The position numbers and the translations under genes are program-made. Below, piece by piece: positions 1-7,293 of a stretch of 64,000 nucleotides of DNA. Origin of the DNA: Dongia_B soli (GTDB lineage Bacteria; Pseudomonadota; Alphaproteobacteria; Dongiales; Dongiaceae); NCBI RefSeq assembly GCF_034044715.1, contig NZ_JAXCLW010000004.1, forward strand, positions 62,001-126,000. The letters run 5' to 3'. Each line of letters begins with the position of its first letter. The first letter of the stretch is position 1. The notes beneath the pieces were generated by a model, which worked only from the letters and a program-made list of their open reading frames with translations, was not told the origin of the DNA and made no database searches.

Positions 1-767
1 TCCGCGAGGTCGTGATCGGGTTCTCGGTCGGTGACCAGGTATTTGAGCTGCCCTACATGTTCCACGGGAAAGGGCTGCATGCGGCCGATCTTGCTGTGGT
101 CGCTGAGCAGGATTGGCGTTTCAGCGGAAAGGATCATTCGACCGTGGAGTTCCGCAATGTCACGATGGTAGTCGCTAAGGATCAACCCGCCGGGCACGGC
201 GCCGAGAATATTGCCGGCCGACGCATCGCTGGCGTCGCCGGATGAGACGCCATTGACGCTGATGAAAGCAAGCTCGGCGTGATAACGCTCCATCATGCGG
301 GTGGCATCCCAGCCCCCGGTCATATCCTCATAAGGCTGTATTTCACCGCCCAGGATATAGACGCGGTTATTGTTGTGCCGCCACAGGCGCTGGGCGACGC
401 GCAAGCTGTTGGTATAGATCGTCAGGGACCGGCGATCCTCGAGCGCCTCGACCAGCGGCCAGGTGGTGCTGCCCGAATCGATGATCAGGCTGGCCCCGTC
501 CCGGACCAGCTCAGCGGCACGTTGTCCGATCGACTGCTTCTCGCGGCTGTTGACAACGAGACGGTCGGCAATATCCGGTTCGTTCGGCGCCATGACCACG
601 GCGCCCCCATGGGTCTGGCGCAGCAATTCCTTGGCGGCGAGCTGCTTCAGGTCGCGCCGGATGGTTTCCCGCGAAGCTCCCAGCGCGCGCGACAATTCGG
701 CGATCGAGACGGAGCCCTCCTGATCCAATCGCTTCAGGATAAAATTCTGCCGCGCTTCCGCTAGCAC
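1..767 (-). CDS. DeoR-family transcriptional regulator (3' end cut by window edge)
   Basis: A GTG start at 765-767 with an AGAGG ribosome site six bases upstream opens a frame of about 255 codons running off the left edge. The N-terminus reads as a DeoR winged helix: RQNFILKRLDQEGSVSIAEL, then SRETIRRDLKQLAAKELLRQ, then THGGA. The rest matches the DeoR sensor domain, with IIDSGSTTW, ILGGE and a final VTDREPDHDLA. DeoR regulators usually have 250-260 residues, so only a few are missing. They normally repress sugar or sugar-phosphate genes and bind a phosphorylated ligand. It is transcribed away from the hydrolase genes to its right, so its target is unknown; the uptake locus at 2664-14156 is only a guess. 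Confidence 0.88.
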   Translation of the reverse strand, partial: MLAEARQNFILKRLDQEGSVSIAELSRALGASRETIRRDLKQLAAKELLRQTHGGAVVMAPNEPDIADRLVVNSREKQSIGQRAAELVRDGASLIIDSGSTTWPLVEALEDRRSLTIYTNSLRVAQRLWRHNNNRVYILGGEIQPYEDMTGGWDATRMMERYHAELAFISVNGVSSGDASDASAGNILGAVPGGLILSDYHRDIAELHGRMILSAETPILLSDHSKIGRMQPFPVEHVGQLKYLVTDREPDHDLA

Positions 768-1048
768 TGGGCACCTCTTTTTGGAGCTTTTCACTAATAT
801 CAGTCCAGAAGCTGCCCGCCGAACCCCCAAAGGTCAAGGTTCTCAATTCATGACAAATTGGCGACGCCGGCGCCCGGCCCGGCCTCGGCCCGGGCTTCTG
901 GTGATTGACGAGGGTGCCTGGGGCCGCTAGCCTGCCTCCATGGAAACCAGCTTCGCCCTTAAGCGCATGACGCGAATTAGCGGCCGGACCGTCCCCGGAC
1001 GGCCGGTTGCCCTGTCATGTCATGTCTTAACTGCGAAAGCTGTCGATC
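768..1048. other. Intergenic region with two G+C-rich inverted repeats
   Basis: No gene is evident between the DeoR-type regulator and the ACT-like protein. One imperfect inverted repeat has arms GCCCGG and CCGGGC at 872-877 and 890-895. A second, at 984-1006, pairs CCGG-a-CCGTC with GACGG-CCGG around a four-base loop. Neither is followed by a T-run in either direction, so they are not convincing terminators. They could lie in the 5' leader of the gene at 1049 or be regulator sites. Confidence 0.35.
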
Positions 1049-1378
1049 ATGCCTACTCTCAAAACTGCGGTTTCTGACGCCGCTTCTCCGGCTCTATCCA
1101 TCGCTGCATTGCATCCGCACCCCCTACAGGAGGTGCAGTGCTTCTCTCTGCGCGCCGATCTGGAACCTGGTTTATTGCCGCGCCTGCTGGAGGCCTTCGC
1201 CAAGCGTGGCCTGTGGCCGAGCAAGTTCTACAGCCAGGTCGTCGATCGCGGCGACGAAGCCTTGATCGATATCCAGGTTGCAGGTCTGGATTGCGCCGCA
1301 CGGGATCACATCGCGATGCAATTTCGCGGTATGGTCGGCGTGCAATCCGTCCTCGTTAGCGTCAAGGCATCGCAATAG
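1049..1378 (+). CDS. Small ACT-like domain protein
   Basis: A 109-residue protein with about 28 unconserved-looking N-terminal residues, followed by a stretch that reads like one ACT domain. It begins FSLRADLEPGLLPRLLEAFA, where the LEPGLLPRLL segment fits the ligand-binding turn and first helix. It ends in strands resembling LIDIQVAGLD and SVLVSVKA. ACT domains bind amino acids and occur alone in small regulatory subunits such as IlvM. There is no biosynthetic enzyme beside it, so its partner is unknown. The ribosome site is weak and the start could be further in. The gene lies 57 bases upstream of the serine hydrolase on the same strand. Confidence 0.6.
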   Translation: MPTLKTAVSDAASPALSIAALHPHPLQEVQCFSLRADLEPGLLPRLLEAFAKRGLWPSKFYSQVVDRGDEALIDIQVAGLDCAARDHIAMQFRGMVGVQSVLVSVKASQ

Positions 1379-1435
1379 CGTCTCCTTGAATGCCAGCGGG
1401 ACGCTGCCGCAGGGACTAAAGTAAGGGGAGTAAGA

Positions 1436-2623
1436 ATGAGTAGCGATAAGACCGGACCGATCGGTATGCAATCCACCGGCGCGATCATCCCGCGTGAAGA
1501 CTGGGACCGCGCCCCCTGGAACCGCTGGACCTTTCAGCATGTCCGTGAGTTGACGCCGACGGCCCCGGTCTGGCGCGGTGCCGGTCCCGCCAGCATTCTG
1601 CCGCGCGCCGCTCAGGACCTCGACCGGATCGCCTATACCTTCGATGGCGAAAAGCGGAGCATCGGTGGCTTTCTGGAAAGCAGTTACACCGATGGTTTCA
1701 TCGTGCTGCATCGCGGCGCTATCGTCGCCGAGCGTTACATGAACAACATGACCGAGCGGACCCCGCATCTCTCGCAATCGGTCGCCAAATCGGTGACCGG
1801 CACAGTCATGGGTATCCTGATCGGCCGCGGCTTGATCGACCCCGAGGCATTGGTCACCGACTACTTGCCTGAACTGGACGCAACCGCCTATCGCGGCGCC
1901 AAGGTTCAGCATGTGCTGAACATGACCAGCGGTGTCGTCTTCGATGAAACCTATACCGCTTTGGATTCCGATATCGCCAAGGTGGATGTCGCCTGCGGCT
2001 GGAAGCCCGCCAAGAATCCCGACTGGCCGAAAACCATGTGGGAAGTCATCCTAGGACTGAAGAAGAAGGAATGCGAGCACGGCGCCTCCTTCCGCTATCG
2101 CTCCATCGAGACCGACGTTCTCGCTTTCACCATGGAACGCGTTACCGGCATGCGTCTGCCGGATATCGTCAGCCGTGAGCTCTGGGCACCGCTCGGCGCC
2201 GAAGAAGACGCCTATTTCACCGTCGATCATGCCGGCTATGCCCTGGCCGATGGCGGCTTCAACGCCACTTTGCGAGATTATGCCCGGTTCGGCCTGCTGC
2301 ATGCCCAGCACGGCTTCTTCAATGGTCGCCAGATCGTCCCTTATGAGTGGATTGCGGCGACGCGCCAGGGCGATCACGAGAAGTTCCTCGGCGATTACCG
2401 CAATGTCCTGCCGAAAGGCGCCTACAAAAACCAGTTCTGGATCGAGGATGCCTCGCGCCGCGCCTATATGGCCCGTGGGGTCTTCGGCCAGTGCATCTAT
2501 ATCGATCCCGATGCCGATTTCGTCATGGTCAAGCTCTCAAGCTGGCCGGACTTCCTCAACGAAACGCGCGCCCGCGAAGTGCTCGCGGCAATCCATGCTA
2601 TCAAGCAGGTACTGAGCGCCTGA
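1436..2623 (+). CDS. Serine hydrolase of the beta-lactamase / class C esterase family
   Basis: A 395-residue hydrolase with the SxxK motif SVAK at residues 115-118 and a YRS motif at 221-223. This spacing is close to that of 6-aminohexanoate-dimer hydrolase (NylB'), where I recall Ser112, Lys115 and Tyr215 acting in catalysis. Ser115 is the predicted nucleophile, and Lys118 and Tyr221 the general bases. There is no signal peptide, so it is probably cytoplasmic and acts on a small ester or amide rather than on cell wall. The start has a strong site, AAGGGGAGTAAG. It could share a transcript with the ACT-like gene. Substrate cannot be read from sequence. Confidence 0.85.
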   Translation: MSSDKTGPIGMQSTGAIIPREDWDRAPWNRWTFQHVRELTPTAPVWRGAGPASILPRAAQDLDRIAYTFDGEKRSIGGFLESSYTDGFIVLHRGAIVAERYMNNMTERTPHLSQSVAKSVTGTVMGILIGRGLIDPEALVTDYLPELDATAYRGAKVQHVLNMTSGVVFDETYTALDSDIAKVDVACGWKPAKNPDWPKTMWEVILGLKKKECEHGASFRYRSIETDVLAFTMERVTGMRLPDIVSRELWAPLGAEEDAYFTVDHAGYALADGGFNATLRDYARFGLLHAQHGFFNGRQIVPYEWIAATRQGDHEKFLGDYRNVLPKGAYKNQFWIEDASRRAYMARGVFGQCIYIDPDADFVMVKLSSWPDFLNETRAREVLAAIHAIKQVLSA

Positions 2624-2663
2624 CCGGGAAAGCTGCCGGCAGTCGTTGGCCGGCAGCTCCCCT

Positions 2664-3035
2664 TCACAGATTCCGTTCCAAACTGCGGATGAAGAGCGCC
2701 AGGGTCACGCCGGTTTTGGTGTAGGAATTGTGCTGCGTGCCTTCCTTCAGGCACACGAAGTCACCGGCCTTATAGACATAGCCATCGTTATCGATCAGCT
2801 CGCCTTCGATGACGAAGAACTGCTCGTGGCAGGTATGTTCATGGGGGATGCTCTGCGTGCCGGGCGCCATGCGATAGATGGTGAAGCCGGCACCTTCCGG
2901 AAACGTATCGTCGAATTGCAGATAGCTATGGCCCGGCACTTCCTCGCCATCGATCACAAAGGTTTTGTAGTCGGCTGTTTTGATATTGGCGACCTGGCGG
3001 TCGCTGGGGACGATCGGTTTCATGATGGCGTTCAT
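2664..3035 (-). CDS. Single-domain cupin protein
   Basis: A 123-residue protein built around one cupin barrel. Motif 1 is HEHTCHEQFFVIEG and gives the HxHx3E metal ligands. Motif 2 is GDFVCLKEGTQHNS and supplies the fourth histidine. All four metal ligands are present, so it should bind a divalent metal. The start follows GGGAGAAGC. It lies at the downstream end of the minus-strand uptake/catabolic locus, 445 bases after the FAD/GcvT enzyme, so cotranscription is uncertain. Cupin DMSP lyases (DddK, DddW) are of similar size. As I recall them they carry Tyr two residues after the Glu ligand; here that residue is Phe, so I do not call a lyase. Confidence 0.82.
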   Translation of the reverse strand: MNAIMKPIVPSDRQVANIKTADYKTFVIDGEEVPGHSYLQFDDTFPEGAGFTIYRMAPGTQSIPHEHTCHEQFFVIEGELIDNDGYVYKAGDFVCLKEGTQHNSYTKTGVTLALFIRSLERNL

Positions 3036-3241
3036 TGCTTCTCCCGGCTCTCTTTGCGCGGACTTCGGTTATCCGCTTGCTGCGCCACATCATAAGATGT
3101 CGGGAGGCGTTTGTCTGTTCGCATTGAAACGTTGAGATGCGGCCGCGGCTTCAGGTTTGGCGCTGTGCGATGACAGCGGACATCCGGCCATCAACGCGTC
3201 GCAACCAACTGCCCTCGCACATGGCCCACCATTCCCCGCTT

Positions 3242-3383
3242 ACCACCTTCGGACTTAATCCGAGGGTCCATCGTGGCAGCTGATGAATGTCATCCGGTTG
3301 CACCAGTGGTATCGGGCCCGATCATCTTTGCCTGGCATCGTGGTTGGCCTCTGCCATGGACCCTTGGATCAAGTCCGAGGGTG
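3242..3383. repeat. Intergenic inverted repeat with self-complementary arms
   Basis: Arms at 3242-3279 and 3351-3383 are near-perfect reverse complements. Both contain CGGACTT(A/G)ATCC and AGGGTCCAT followed by a GGCAG end. Each arm also holds a small internal palindrome (CGGA...TCCG). About 70 bases separate the arms. This matches a palindromic intergenic repeat type I recall from alphaproteobacterial genomes, with a core like GGACTTGATCCGAGGGTCCAT. It lies in the gap between the cupin and the FAD/GcvT gene. I saw no second copy in the window. The rest of 3036-3480 shows no convincing gene. Confidence 0.65.
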
Positions 3384-3480
3384 GCAACGAGTTGTTGCAG
3401 CTAGGATGCGCGCTCTCTGGGGAAGCGTGGAGGTGAATCGCGCCTCCTTCGCTCGGTGCCCCCGGACTAAGATCTGATGA

Positions 3481-5901
3481 TCAGGCCCGCATGCGCGCAC
3501 CGCTGGGGTCGTAGGGGGGTTCGGCAAGGATCGTCGCCGGCCGCATCTCGCCGAGCACTTCGATCTCCACCTTGCTGCCGGGTTTCGCCAGTTCGACCGG
3601 CAGATAAGAGAGCGCGATGGCGGTGCCGACGGTATGACCGTAACCCGCCGAGGTGAGGCGGCCGATCACCTTGCCATTCTGCAGGACGGGCTCGTTACCG
3701 ATGGGATCGGTCTCGGCGACATCCACGGCCATGATTGCGAGCTTGCGCTTGGCGCCCGCCTTGAAAGCCACTGCTGCCGCATCACGGCCGATGAATTCAC
3801 CCTTGTCGAGTTTGGTGAGTTTTTCGATCCCGGCTTCCGCAGCATTGTAGTCGATGCTGAATTCCCGGCCCCAGGAGCCATAGCCTTTTTCCAGACGCAG
3901 GGAATTGAGCGCGCGCACGCCGCACAGCCTGAGGCCATGTGCAGCCCCAGCCGCGCACAGCCGGTCGAGGATGTGGCGCTGGAACTTCGGCTCGCAATAG
4001 ATTTCGAAACCGAGCTCACCGGTGAAGGAGACACGGATCACCAGGGCCTTTGCGAGCCCGACCGTCATCTGCCGCGCCGCGAGGAAGGGGAAAGCCGCAT
4101 GTGAGAGGTCTTCCGTTGTCAGTTGGGACAGGACCTCGCGGGTCTTCGGGCCAGTCAACGAGAAGCCCATCCAATCCGCCGTGACATCGCGAACTGCCAC
4201 ACTATCATCCGCTGGCAGGTGCGACTGGAACCAGCGCATATAATATTCCGTGGCGGTCGGTGAGCCGATCAGCAGATAGCGCTCCGGCGAAAGACGCGTC
4301 ACCGTCAGATCGCCCAACACCTGGCCCTTGGGCGTCAGCATCGGGCAAAGACCCGCACGACCATCCTTCGACGGCAGTTTGTTGGTCATCAGCTTATCGA
4401 GGAAGGCCGAGGCGCCATTGCCCGTGACCTCGAACTTCGCATAGCTGGAAGTCTCGAACAGGCCGACCTGTTCTCGCACCGCCTTGCATTCCGCCGCCAC
4501 ATGGGGAAAGGCATTGGAGCGCCGGAAGCTCGGCTTCTCCACCGGATCGACGCCTTTCGGCGCAAACCACAGGGGATATTCCCAGCCATTGGCGGCACCG
4601 AAGACCGCCCCTTCCGCTCTCAGCTTGTCATAGACCGGACTGGTTTTCAGCGGCCGTGCCGCCGGCAACTCTTCATTCGGGCAAGTGATGGTGAAGCGAC
4701 GGCGATAGTTTTCCATCGTCTTCTCCAGCACATAGCTCTTATTCACGTGATCGCCGAAGCGGGCGACATCCATGGCGAAGACATCCATGCCCGGCTCGCC
4801 ATCGATCACCCATTGTGCAACGGCGAGGCCGACACCGCCGGCCTGGCTGAAGCCGGCCATGACCCCAGTCGCTACGAAATAATTCCGCAAACCGCGCACC
4901 GGACCGATGATCGGATTGCCATCCGGGGCGAAGATCATGGGGCCATTGATGATGCGCTTGATGCCGCCTTCAACCAGGCAAGGATAACGCTCCATCGCGA
5001 CGGCCATCGCATCGGTGATCCGGTCGAGATCATTCTCCAGGAGCTCATGGCCGAAACTCTGCGGCGTGCCATCGACCGACCAGTGCTTGGCCGCATTTTC
5101 ATAAGTGCCGATCAGGAGCCCCTTGCCTTCCTGGCGCAGATAGCTTTCCCCGTCGAAATCGATCGACATGGGAATCTCCTGCCCCAGGGCAGCCACTTCG
5201 GGGATCTCGTTGGTGACGACATACATATGTTCCATCGGCATGATCGGCAGGTTGAGGCCGACCAGCGCGCCGACTTCGCGCCCCCAGAGGCCGGCCGCAT
5301 TGATCACCACCTCGGTCTCGATCGTGCCCTGGGACGTCACCACCAGCCAGCCGCCGGAGGGGGTCGGCTTCAGCTCGATAACGGGTGTGTTGCGGTAGAT
5401 CTCCGCGCCCTTGTTACGGGCCGCCTTGGCATAGGCATTGGTAACCGAACTGGGATCGACATGACCGTCATTGGGATCAAAGAGCGCCGAGATGAAATGC
5501 TTGGTCTCGATCAGCGGATTGATCTTCTTGACCTCATCCATCGAGACGAATTCGAGATCAAGGCCGAGATGGCGGGCACGGGCCCGCTCCATCTTGAAGT
5601 AATCATAGCATTGCTCATTAGCGGCCACATAGAGGCAGCCGACCCGATGAATACCACAGGAAAGCCCGCTCTCGCGCTCGAGCTCTTCGTAGATCTTCAC
5701 CGTGTAAGACTGCAGGTACGACATATTCGTATCGCCGTTGATCGTGTGCATGCCACCCGCCGCATGCCAGGTCGAGCCGGATGTCAGTTCCGAGCGCTCG
5801 ACCAGCACGACATCCGACCAGCCGAGCTTGGCCAAATGATAGAGAACGCTGACGCCGACCACACCGCCACCGATGACGACTGCCCTGGTATGGGTCTTCA
5901 T
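3481..5901 (-). CDS. FAD-dependent dimethylglycine/sarcosine dehydrogenase-like enzyme fused to a GcvT domain
   Basis: An 806-residue two-part enzyme. Residues 1-400 are a DAO-type FAD domain with the dinucleotide-binding GGGVVG at 11-16. A GSTWHAAG motif at 42-49 contains His46, the place where dimethylglycine dehydrogenase carries covalent FAD. Residues from about 430 onward are a GcvT-like folate-binding domain with its C-terminal barrel. Such fusions remove N-methyl groups oxidatively and pass formaldehyde-level carbon to tetrahydrofolate. The length fits the family (about 800-860). The start follows CGGGAGTTCTCC. It sits 143 bases downstream of the DddP-like gene, in line with the transporter genes. 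The exact methylated substrate (dimethylglycine, sarcosine or another amine) is not decidable here. Confidence 0.88.
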   Translation of the reverse strand: MKTHTRAVVIGGGVVGVSVLYHLAKLGWSDVVLVERSELTSGSTWHAAGGMHTINGDTNMSYLQSYTVKIYEELERESGLSCGIHRVGCLYVAANEQCYDYFKMERARARHLGLDLEFVSMDEVKKINPLIETKHFISALFDPNDGHVDPSSVTNAYAKAARNKGAEIYRNTPVIELKPTPSGGWLVVTSQGTIETEVVINAAGLWGREVGALVGLNLPIMPMEHMYVVTNEIPEVAALGQEIPMSIDFDGESYLRQEGKGLLIGTYENAAKHWSVDGTPQSFGHELLENDLDRITDAMAVAMERYPCLVEGGIKRIINGPMIFAPDGNPIIGPVRGLRNYFVATGVMAGFSQAGGVGLAVAQWVIDGEPGMDVFAMDVARFGDHVNKSYVLEKTMENYRRRFTITCPNEELPAARPLKTSPVYDKLRAEGAVFGAANGWEYPLWFAPKGVDPVEKPSFRRSNAFPHVAAECKAVREQVGLFETSSYAKFEVTGNGASAFLDKLMTNKLPSKDGRAGLCPMLTPKGQVLGDLTVTRLSPERYLLIGSPTATEYYMRWFQSHLPADDSVAVRDVTADWMGFSLTGPKTREVLSQLTTEDLSHAAFPFLAARQMTVGLAKALVIRVSFTGELGFEIYCEPKFQRHILDRLCAAGAAHGLRLCGVRALNSLRLEKGYGSWGREFSIDYNAAEAGIEKLTKLDKGEFIGRDAAAVAFKAGAKRKLAIMAVDVAETDPIGNEPVLQNGKVIGRLTSAGYGHTVGTAIALSYLPVELAKPGSKVEIEVLGEMRPATILAEPPYDPSGARMRA

Positions 5902-6044
5902 GGAGAACTCCCGTGAAAATTGGCCTATTCAAGGCCTTGATCCGGGCCGAGTTTGCATAGAAACGCGACGGCCACAACGCACCAAAAAATCAAACGGCGC
6001 CGGAGTTTTCCTCATTAAAGCAGAAACGATTTCGGGCGAGCCCG

Positions 6045-7241
6045 TCAATAATCCGGCAGCAAACCCAAAGGACAGGTCGACAGCAGCTCATAACCAGTTT
6101 CGGTCACCAGGATTTGCTGTTCCAGCTTCACGCATTCCTTGCCGCCTGTTGCGCCGATCAGCGCTTCGATGCAAACGGTCTGGCCTGCTTCGAACGGCGC
6201 ATCGAAGCCATGCTTGGCATAATCCTCCCGGTAAACGGCAAAGGGATATTCGTCGCACAGGCCGACGCCATGCATGATGCAGGAATAGCGCCGATCGACG
6301 AATTCCGCGCTTAAATGAAAGCTTTTTTCGGTGAATTCACGGAAGCTGAGGCCAGCTTTCACCAGCGCCAGGTTATGATGCAGATTGTCGAGCGCGGTCT
6401 GATACAGCCGATGCTGCTCGTCACTGGCCTTCGCGCCACATATCCAACTCCGCGAGATATCGGCGCAATAGCCATTCGGCCCGATGAGATCGGTGTCGAA
6501 GGACACCATATCGCCCTTTTCAATCACTTTATCGGAGCATTCCTGAAACCAAGGATTTGTCCGCGCACCGGAAGCCAGCAGGCGGCACTCGATCCATTCA
6601 CCGCCGCGCTCGATATTAGCCTTATGTAAATAGGCCCAAAGCTCGTTTTCCGTCATACCGGGCTGCATCGCCCAGTACATCGCCGCAATCCCCGCTTCGC
6701 AGGCCGCGATCGATTCCCTGATAGCGACAATCTCTTCATCGCTTTTGATCGCACGGGCATGCTCCATGGCTTCCTCGCCATCGGTGATCTCAACGCCGAG
6801 GCGGGCCAAGGCGAAACTGGCCTGCGGGTCGAGCTTGTCGATCGCGAGACGCTTGTTGCGGCCGCCGTGACGCTGCACCAGATCGGTGATTTCAAGCGCC
6901 CAATTGTCGATTTTCTCGCGTTGACGCAGCCCATTGGAAAAATAGGTATGCCCGATCGCCGGCCGGGTTTCGTCGATCACCTCGACATCCTGGCTGAGAT
7001 GGGTGGCGACCGCATAGTCGAACAGGATGACCGGCCCGTCCGTCGCGATGAAGACATAGCGGGTTTTATTATGCAGCACCCAGACCTGCATATTGGCGAC
7101 GTCAGTCGCATAACGGATGTTGATGGGATCCATCAGCAAAATGCCGGCATAATCGCGCCGGCGCAATTGTTGACGAATGCGTTCCAACCGGTAAGCGCGC
7201 AGCTTCGGCCGATCGACCGCCGACTTATGAAACACACTCAT
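6045..7241 (-). CDS. DddP-family M24 enzyme (putative DMSP lyase or related lyase/hydrolase)
   Basis: A 398-residue M24 'pita-bread' protein with N-terminal creatinase-like and C-terminal catalytic domains. Several stretches match DddP as I remember it: NIRYATD, GGEWIE, RLLASG, RTNPWFQEC, SFDTD and HGVGLCDE. The six metal-ligand positions I recall from DddP (Asp295, Asp297, Asp307, His371, Glu406, Glu421) map to Asp249, Asp251, Asp261, His324, Glu359 and Glu374 with the spacing kept to within one residue. The recalled Tyr366 and Asp377 map to Tyr319 and Asp330. DddP cleaves dimethylsulfoniopropionate to acrylate and DMS. Close relatives may use other substrates, and the neighbouring demethylase and transporter suggest a methylated solute. 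It lies 52 bases after the ATPase gene. Confidence 0.75.
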   Translation of the reverse strand: MSVFHKSAVDRPKLRAYRLERIRQQLRRRDYAGILLMDPINIRYATDVANMQVWVLHNKTRYVFIATDGPVILFDYAVATHLSQDVEVIDETRPAIGHTYFSNGLRQREKIDNWALEITDLVQRHGGRNKRLAIDKLDPQASFALARLGVEITDGEEAMEHARAIKSDEEIVAIRESIAACEAGIAAMYWAMQPGMTENELWAYLHKANIERGGEWIECRLLASGARTNPWFQECSDKVIEKGDMVSFDTDLIGPNGYCADISRSWICGAKASDEQHRLYQTALDNLHHNLALVKAGLSFREFTEKSFHLSAEFVDRRYSCIMHGVGLCDEYPFAVYREDYAKHGFDAPFEAGQTVCIEALIGATGGKECVKLEQQILVTETGYELLSTCPLGLLPDY

Positions 7242-7293
7242 GGGAAGCCCCCCGAATGATGACGGATGCAGCCGGCTTATGCGTTGTTATCGT

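Noticed and set aside
12..764. Plus-strand open frames opposite the DeoR-type gene
   Set aside because: They are antisense shadows. The minus strand encodes a clear DeoR protein from a GTG start, while the plus-strand products match nothing and lack ribosome sites.
2664..3035. Cupin as a DddK/DddW-type DMSP lyase beside the DddP-like gene
   Set aside because: The metal ligands are present, but the Tyr two residues after the Glu ligand, which I recall as catalytic in those lyases, is Phe here.
3283..3477. 64-codon open frame near the inverted repeat
   Set aside because: It runs through the repeat arm, has no ribosome site, and its product looks random.
4501..5916. 471-codon plus-strand frame
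   Set aside because: It is an antisense shadow of the FAD/GcvT gene, caused by the G+C-rich codon pattern; its product matches no fold.
6045..7241. Creatinase or ectoine hydrolase as the identity of the M24 protein
   Set aside because: A sarcosine-type dehydrogenase lies next door, which made this tempting. Creatinase lacks the metal ligands that are all present here, and the local sequence is closer to DddP.
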